Shown here: positions 59,247 through 64,000 of the stretch, piece after piece
Position numbering within the stretch: position 1 is the first letter of the stretch
How the letters are laid out: each line of letters begins with the position of its first letter
Source of the DNA: Halobacillus salinarum
GTDB lineage: Bacteria; Bacillota; Bacilli; Bacillales; Halobacillaceae
Length of the DNA: 64,000 bases
Assembly (NCBI RefSeq): GCF_022919095.1
Contig: NZ_CP095073.1
Location: 3,596,001 to 3,660,000, forward strand
Direction: 5' to 3'
The notes under the pieces: generated by a model
The model's database searches: none
Seen by the model: only the letters and a program-made list of their open reading frames with translations
Told to the model about the DNA's origin: nothing
Translations under genes and position numbers: made by a program

Positions 59247-60185
59247 TTAAGTGTCTTCCAAGACACTTCTCAGCTTTGCTTTCCATTCATTCTCAGCTTC
59301 TAAATCATCGGCAAGTTGAACGGCTTTTAATTGGTAAAGCCTTTTTACTACTTTTGTGTATTTCAAAGATGATGAATTTTCAAGCCATTGAAACAACTGG
59401 TTCTTCTTCTCTAACAGCATTTCCTTCGTAATCGTTCCTCTATAATAATCTCTAATCCATTGAGCTTGCGGCTCCTTCTCTTGTAACAAGTAAAGGATAG
59501 GTAGAGTTTTTTTCTTATGAAGTAAATCATTTTTTTCATCTACTCTAAGAACGTCATGGAGATCATTATTCAGCTGTGCAGCAATTCCTAAGTACTCTGA
59601 ATAACGTTTGATAATTTCAAACTGCTTTTTAGTAGCGCTGACAGCCCCTAACAGGGAAGCACATGCCATTAGTGAACCAGATTTTTCTTTAACCATTTGC
59701 AAATACCCATCCTCGGATTGAACGTCAGCTGCTAAGTCTTGATGCTGTCCTTGAACAGCTTTTAGAACTTGTTGATGTAAAAGCGAAAGAGACCTTTCTT
59801 TGATGTTCTCTTCCACAGGAGCTTTATGGAGAATATTCATACTTAACATAAGCAGACCTGTAGCAATATTCATAGTTGAAGCGTAAGGGGACTGAGTCCA
59901 GGGCTTATCCCGGGTATCTTGATCCTGCAAATCATCAAAAATATCCAAGGCAAGGATTAACACTTCCACAGCTGCTGAAGAATGAAGAGAAGTTAATTCG
60001 GTCGGATTGAAAAACATCTCGCTATGAAGGTAAGTTAAGGCAGAAAACGAGAAACCTTCCTCCCGTTTATATCGAATAAATGCAGCTGCCTCATTGACAA
60101 GTGACTCGTTCCTCCATGTTCTCTGTAACGAATGGATCATAACCTCTTCCATGGCCACAGCAGTATGGCTAGGAATCCTTCCCAT
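59247..60185 (-). CDS. comQ: ComQ isoprenyl transferase
   Basis: The protein has 312 residues of the polyprenyl synthase fold. The first Asp-rich motif is FDDLQDQD (D84, D85, D88) and the second is NDLHD (207-211). The normal second motif DDxxD is altered to ND, as seen in ComQ. It prenylates the Trp of ComX and probably processes or exports it. AGGAGG lies 6 bases before the ATG. First gene of comQXPA. No degQ gene was found upstream. Confidence 0.92.
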   Translation of the reverse strand: MGRIPSHTAVAMEEVMIHSLQRTWRNESLVNEAAAFIRYKREEGFSFSALTYLHSEMFFNPTELTSLHSSAAVEVLILALDIFDDLQDQDTRDKPWTQSPYASTMNIATGLLMLSMNILHKAPVEENIKERSLSLLHQQVLKAVQGQHQDLAADVQSEDGYLQMVKEKSGSLMACASLLGAVSATKKQFEIIKRYSEYLGIAAQLNNDLHDVLRVDEKNDLLHKKKTLPILYLLQEKEPQAQWIRDYYRGTITKEMLLEKKNQLFQWLENSSSLKYTKVVKRLYQLKAVQLADDLEAENEWKAKLRSVLEDT

Positions 60186-60716
60186 ACGTCACCTCCTATT
60201 CAAATGAGATGAACAATTTCACGGATAAGATTATCATACAATGTATACAGTGAATAGGTAGTAAAGTATTACGAAGATAGTAAGAAACGCTCGTTTATTG
60301 ACGAATAATAAATGTCATAAACTGTAATAAAAGTTCGGAAGGATTTGGTAAATAAAGCGTTTTCTATTACAAATAAATAAAGTTATGTAACAAATGTGTA
60401 ATTTAATCTCCCTCCTCTATTTCGTTAGCGTGTTAAAATAAAAGATATATTAAATATGTATCTTAAGGCAACTTTCCACGATTCCCCCGATTTCTAATTT
60501 GATTTATTTTGAATCTATTTTTTAATTCCTTGTAAAAAAAAAGTAACATAAATGGCAAGGACTAATTATATCCCCACCTCCTAAAACTTTAGTCACTAGC
60601 AGAGAATTTCCCCGGACTTAATTTTCCATTATTTAACTTAAAAACATTCCAAAAAACCTATACTTATACAGGGGTTTTTTCTTACTTTTACAAAAAATTA
60701 ATGAAAAATTCTTTAG
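60186..60716. other. AT-rich intergenic region upstream of comQ
   Basis: This 531-base stretch has no supported gene. On the minus strand a TATGAT box near 60230 could serve comQ but has no good -35. The 11-mer AAAGTTCGGAA at 60330-60340 matches the left part of the ComA-like box at 53.8 kb, but without the second arm. The only other structure noticed is the hairpin near 60651-60680. Confidence 0.5.
60651..60680 (-). terminator. Terminator of the ZIP transporter gene
   Basis: AAAAAACC and GGTTTTTT form the outer stem of a hairpin with a partly paired TATACTTATACAGG interior. On the minus strand T-rich sequence follows. Confidence 0.65.
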
Positions 60717-61436
60717 TTATCGCAGATTTACAGTTAAAACCGTCATAATTAGAAAGCCAAGGATAAACGAGAATGTCGAAGTTCGTTCATTTCCATCCCC
60801 GTGACTTTCAGGAATAAGTTCTTTATAAACAACAAAAAGCATAGCTCCTGCAGAAAATGCCAAACCGTACGGAACTAAAGAAGTAAAGCTTTCTCCAAAG
60901 TATAACCCTGCCATTCCTGCCAGAAATTCAGCCATAGCAGTTGCTGAAACGAGGATAACCATTTTTACCCCTCTAACACTTTGCATGAATAAAAACAGAG
61001 CAATTAAAAAACCTTCAGGCAGATTCTGCAAGCCAATGGCAAAAGCCACTACAGGACCAAGGTCACTGTAATGACTTGCATAACTCATTCCAACGGAGAT
61101 GCCTTCGGGCAGATTATGAAGGGCCATCGCTATTAAAAATAAATGAATATTGACATGCCTGTTATTTTTCGAATGCTGAAGGTCATGATGGGGAACCACA
61201 ATTTCCAATAACATCAAAGTAAATGTACCGAGCAAAATACCAGCTGCTAACACCGACATACTAGAAAGCTTTAATGCGGATGGAATTAATCCATATGTAG
61301 AAGCCGCCACCATAATTCCAGCTGTAAATGCGAGCAGGCTGTCTTTCCATCTATGAGATAGATTCCTGATCAGTAATACCGGCAATGCTCCAATAGTCGT
61401 AGTAAATGTAGTGATAAAAATATGAACCGCATCCAT
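60717..61436 (-). CDS. ZIP-family divalent metal transporter
   Basis: The protein has 239 residues and eight membrane helices. HNLPEGISVG (about 107) and LQNLPEGFLI (about 136) are the metal-binding helices IV and V of ZIP proteins, and a His-rich loop HHDLQHSKNNRH lies between helices III and IV. It imports zinc or related metals into the cytoplasm. GAGGTGG precedes the ATG. No Zur or Fur box was recognised. Divergent from the secreted CWB2 protein. Confidence 0.92.
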   Translation of the reverse strand: MDAVHIFITTFTTTIGALPVLLIRNLSHRWKDSLLAFTAGIMVAASTYGLIPSALKLSSMSVLAAGILLGTFTLMLLEIVVPHHDLQHSKNNRHVNIHLFLIAMALHNLPEGISVGMSYASHYSDLGPVVAFAIGLQNLPEGFLIALFLFMQSVRGVKMVILVSATAMAEFLAGMAGLYFGESFTSLVPYGLAFSAGAMLFVVYKELIPESHGDGNERTSTFSFILGFLIMTVLTVNLR

Positions 61437-61514
61437 AGACGACCACCTCTTCGTTTAATATATGGCCAATTCTATAAATGCATGTCCCAAAATAAATCGA
61501 CAAAAATTCTTAGT

Positions 61515-61540
61515 TTTACAAAGTTTTAAATTCATTTAAT
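61515..61540 (+). promoter_or_regulatory. PhoP-box-like direct repeats
   Basis: TTTACA (61515), TTTAAA (61525) and TTTAAT (61535) recur with a 10-bp period. Pho boxes of Bacillus are TT(A/T)A(C/T)A direct repeats about 11 bp apart. A TATTAT -10-like box lies at 61551-61556 without a -35, as in PhoP-activated promoters. The gene downstream looks like a phosphatase/esterase. Confidence 0.4.
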
Positions 61541-61600
61541 CTAGTCTTCATATTATGCTTTCATAGTTGTAGGTAACTTGAATTAGAAGGAGGAAAAATA

Positions 61601-64000
61601 ATGAAGAAAACCTCGTTCGTATTATCAACAGTTCTGACAGCAGCATTATTCTCTTCATCTGCCGTTGCTGCTTCCCCAGCAGAATCTATTTCTACATACC
61701 ATAGCGACAAGGATGAGCTGGCCATTTCATTTGCAGGCAGATACGATAGTGGCGCTGAACTTGATAGTGGAGGCTCGGAAATTGTAGAGTACGATAAAAA
61801 ACACCAGCGTGCCTTTTCTATCAATGGAGATGCAAATGCTCTTGACATACTGGATCTTTCTGACACAGAAAAGAGAGGTGAGATCTCCTTATTTAAAAGG
61901 GTAAAGTTCGCTGATTTGGCTCTTGGTGATTTCAGCGTTGATGGGCCAACTAGTGTAGCCGTACACCCAGATAATGATTTTATTGCTGTTGCCATTGTGA
62001 ATGACACAAAGACAGAAAATGGTGAAGTCGTTTTCCTTAATACAGATGGTGAATTAATTGCATCCTATCAAGTTGGAGCACTGCCGGACATGCTTACTTT
62101 TACAAGCGATGGAAGCAAACTATTAGTTGCAAATGAAGCAGAACCCAATGATGACTATACTAAAGATCCGGAGGGCAGTGTATCGATCATTGACATCAGC
62201 TCCGGTCCTGCTAACGGAAAAGTAGCAACGGCAGGCTTTAAAAATCTTGATAACAGCAAAGTTGATGACAATGTTCGTACCTTTGGACCTGAAGCGACAG
62301 CTGCACAAGATTTTGAACCGGAATATATAACTGTGAGCGATGATAACAAAAAAGCTTATGTATCCTTACAAGAAAACAACGCGATTGCAGAGCTGGATTT
62401 AATGAATGGTGAGTTTACAGCTGTACATGGCCTGGGTTTCAAAGACCACTCGCTCGAAAGAAACGCACTGGACGCTTCCAATGATACGAATTCGATTAAC
62501 ATGAAGCCGATGCCCGTACTCGGTATGTATCAGCCAGACGCTATTGCATCTTATACAGTAGATGGAAAAACCTATATCATTACACCAAATGAAGGAGATT
62601 CTAGAGATTATGACGGTTACTCCGAAGAAACACGCGTCGGGGATTTAGAAGAAGATACCGGGAAAGACGTTCATTTAAATGCTGATTTTTATGAAGGGTT
62701 CAACCAGGACGAATTAGATAAAATGGTTGAAAATGGATTGTTTGACGATGACCAGCTTGGCAGGCTTCATGTCACGACCGCAAACGGCTTGAATGAAGAC
62801 GATGAATATGAAGCACTGTACAGCTTTGGCGGCCGTTCCTTTTCTATATACCAGGCAGATCAATTTCAACAAGTATACGACAGCGGAGATGAATTTGAAA
62901 ATATCATTGCAGATGCCCGCCCTGAATACTTCAATACGAATAATGATGACAATGGTTTCAAAAGCCGCAGTGACGATAAAGGGCCAGAACCTGAATCCGC
63001 CGAAGTAGGTAAGATCAATGGGAAAACTTATGCCTTTATCGGATTGGAACGACAAGGAGGCATTATGGTGTACAACATTGATAACCCCGAGAAGCCATAT
63101 TTCGTCAATTATTTTTCAACGAGAGACTTTTCTTCAGAAGATGAAGCGATCAAAGGCGACAGCGCTCCAGAAGGATTGACTTTCATTGCTGCTGAGGATA
63201 GTCCTACCGACAAACCTATGCTTCTAGCAGGATATGAAGTATCTGGTACAGTAGCCGCTTACAACGTAGAGAGCTTACTCGGTGAAAAACGGCTTGCTGG
63301 AAAAAATAGATATGAAACAGCTGTTGAAATTTCAAAAGAAGGCTGGGAACAGGCAGATACAGTAGTTATTGCCCGTGGGGATATTTTTGCGGATGCACTC
63401 GCCGGTACCCCACTTGCCTATAAAGAAGATGCGCCTATTTTGCTTAGCCATAACGAGTATTTAGACGATTCAATTCGTGAAGAAGTAAGCCGGCTTCAAG
63501 CAAAGCACGCGATTATCTTAGGAGGACCAAATGCTGTCTCCAGTCATGTCCAATATCAACTCAGCGGTTTAGGGCTCTCCGTTGAACGGATTTACGGGGA
63601 CACACGCTTCGGAACAGCCGCTAATGTCGCGGCACGTTTGGATGGACAACCAGAAAAAGCGATCGTCGTCAATGGTGATCGATTTGCTGATGCTTTAGCT
63701 GCAGCCCCTTATGCAGCCAAACATGGCTATCCTATTCTCTTGAGCAAAGAAAATAAAATTCCTGAAAAAACGGAATTAGGGCTTACCAATATTGATTCTT
63801 CCATCGTAATTGGAGGAGAGGGCGTAGTGGGTCCTAAGGTTATGTCCATGCTTCCTGATGCGAAACGCTATGCCGGAACGAATCGCTTCGAGACAGCAGC
63901 AAAGGTTGTGAACGAATTATACGAATCGGGCAATACAGCCTTTGTCAGCACAGGTTATGAATTTGCCGACGCTCTTACCGGATCCGTGCTTGCAGCGAAA
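61601..64000 (+). CDS. Secreted choice-of-anchor-I protein with CWB2 repeats (partial)
   Basis: The frame stays open from the ATG at 61601 to the window end (800 codons). A signal peptide (about 1-25) leads into a beta-propeller-like choice-of-anchor-I domain (about 40-550): SVDGPTSVAVHPDND, GALPDMLTFTSDGSKLLVAN and PDAIASYTVDGKTYIITPNE, often labelled alkaline phosphatase or esterase-like. From about 560, CWB2 repeats follow (RLAGKNRYETA, RIYGDTRFGTA, RYAGTNRFETA), the third cut by the window edge. The same repeats are in the subtilase at 39.9-42.4 kb. AGAAGGAGG precedes the ATG. Enzymatic activity is not shown by sequence. Confidence 0.9.
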   Translation, partial: MKKTSFVLSTVLTAALFSSSAVAASPAESISTYHSDKDELAISFAGRYDSGAELDSGGSEIVEYDKKHQRAFSINGDANALDILDLSDTEKRGEISLFKRVKFADLALGDFSVDGPTSVAVHPDNDFIAVAIVNDTKTENGEVVFLNTDGELIASYQVGALPDMLTFTSDGSKLLVANEAEPNDDYTKDPEGSVSIIDISSGPANGKVATAGFKNLDNSKVDDNVRTFGPEATAAQDFEPEYITVSDDNKKAYVSLQENNAIAELDLMNGEFTAVHGLGFKDHSLERNALDASNDTNSINMKPMPVLGMYQPDAIASYTVDGKTYIITPNEGDSRDYDGYSEETRVGDLEEDTGKDVHLNADFYEGFNQDELDKMVENGLFDDDQLGRLHVTTANGLNEDDEYEALYSFGGRSFSIYQADQFQQVYDSGDEFENIIADARPEYFNTNNDDNGFKSRSDDKGPEPESAEVGKINGKTYAFIGLERQGGIMVYNIDNPEKPYFVNYFSTRDFSSEDEAIKGDSAPEGLTFIAAEDSPTDKPMLLAGYEVSGTVAAYNVESLLGEKRLAGKNRYETAVEISKEGWEQADTVVIARGDIFADALAGTPLAYKEDAPILLSHNEYLDDSIREEVSRLQAKHAIILGGPNAVSSHVQYQLSGLGLSVERIYGDTRFGTAANVAARLDGQPEKAIVVNGDRFADALAAAPYAAKHGYPILLSKENKIPEKTELGLTNIDSSIVIGGEGVVGPKVMSMLPDAKRYAGTNRFETAAKVVNELYESGNTAFVSTGYEFADALTGSVLAAK

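Noticed and set aside
60330-60345. Second ComA box upstream of comQ
   Set aside because: Only the left half AAAGTTCGGAA is present. The right half does not match, so it is noted as similar sequence only.
60186-60716. degQ next to comQ, as in B. subtilis
   Set aside because: No small frame with ribosome site and DegQ-like sequence was found on either strand.
1-64000. tRNA, rRNA or CRISPR arrays
   Set aside because: No tRNA cloverleaf, rRNA segment or regularly spaced repeat array was recognised anywhere in the window.

Overview
The window comes from a low-GC, spore-forming, Gram-positive Bacillaceae chromosome, most likely a moderate halophile of the Halobacillus type. The signs are a CotY/CotZ-type spore coat protein, LtaS, T-box and S-box leaders, Bacillus-style ribosome binding sites with some GTG and TTG starts, and a proC-proB-proA operon in the proHJA order known from osmolyte synthesis in Halobacillus halophilus. 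The genus is inference; the family is well supported.

Region 1 (1-11.3 kb) is mostly housekeeping: an RsbR-like stressosome protein, a Cys-rich coat protein, fabI, the proline operon, a thioredoxin-like protein, argS behind an arginine-type T-box, and a 14-helix drug exporter. A decayed IS1182-type transposase tail with a GC-rich module lies at 11.3-11.8 kb. An inverted second copy lies at 38.7-39.0 kb. A secreted endonuclease I follows.

Region 2 (13.2-28.3 kb) is a polysaccharide-utilisation locus. A lipoprotein binding protein and two permeases (no ATPase) import an oligosaccharide. A YesM/YesN-type two-component system senses it. A cytoplasmic heparinase II/III-type lyase and a cytoplasmic GH20 hexosaminidase would cut it. 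A DapA-like aldolase, an atypical SDR, a Gfo/Idh dehydrogenase and a TIM-barrel isomerase would process the sugars. No GH88, KduI or KduD is present, so the downstream chemistry looks non-canonical.

Region 3 (28.5-42.4 kb) is mixed core: DinB-like proteins, a YkuK-type protein, an EamA exporter, msrA under its own SAM-I riboswitch, AIM24-like, ltaS, a YocS-like symporter, an FbpA-like small protein, a frameshifted YqcI/YcgG gene, a Prx6-type peroxiredoxin and a subtilase with CWB2 cell-wall repeats.

Region 4 (42.6-60.2 kb) is the most interesting part. It holds an exopolysaccharide operon: GH-like membrane protein, HEAT protein, processive GT2 with a frameshift, pseudo-receiver, UDP-HexNAc dehydrogenase, glmS without ribozyme, a 62-aa protein, a truncated GlmU and a TIM-barrel protein. 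A divergent secreted tandem TIM-barrel protein follows, then a complete comQXPA quorum-sensing cassette. A ComA-box-like palindrome (TTCGG-N4-CCGAA) with a third half-site lies between the operon and the divergent gene. This suggests cell-density control of an acidic amino-sugar polymer.

The window closes with a ZIP metal transporter and the first 800 codons of a secreted choice-of-anchor-I (phosphatase/esterase-like) protein with CWB2 repeats, behind PhoP-box-like direct repeats.
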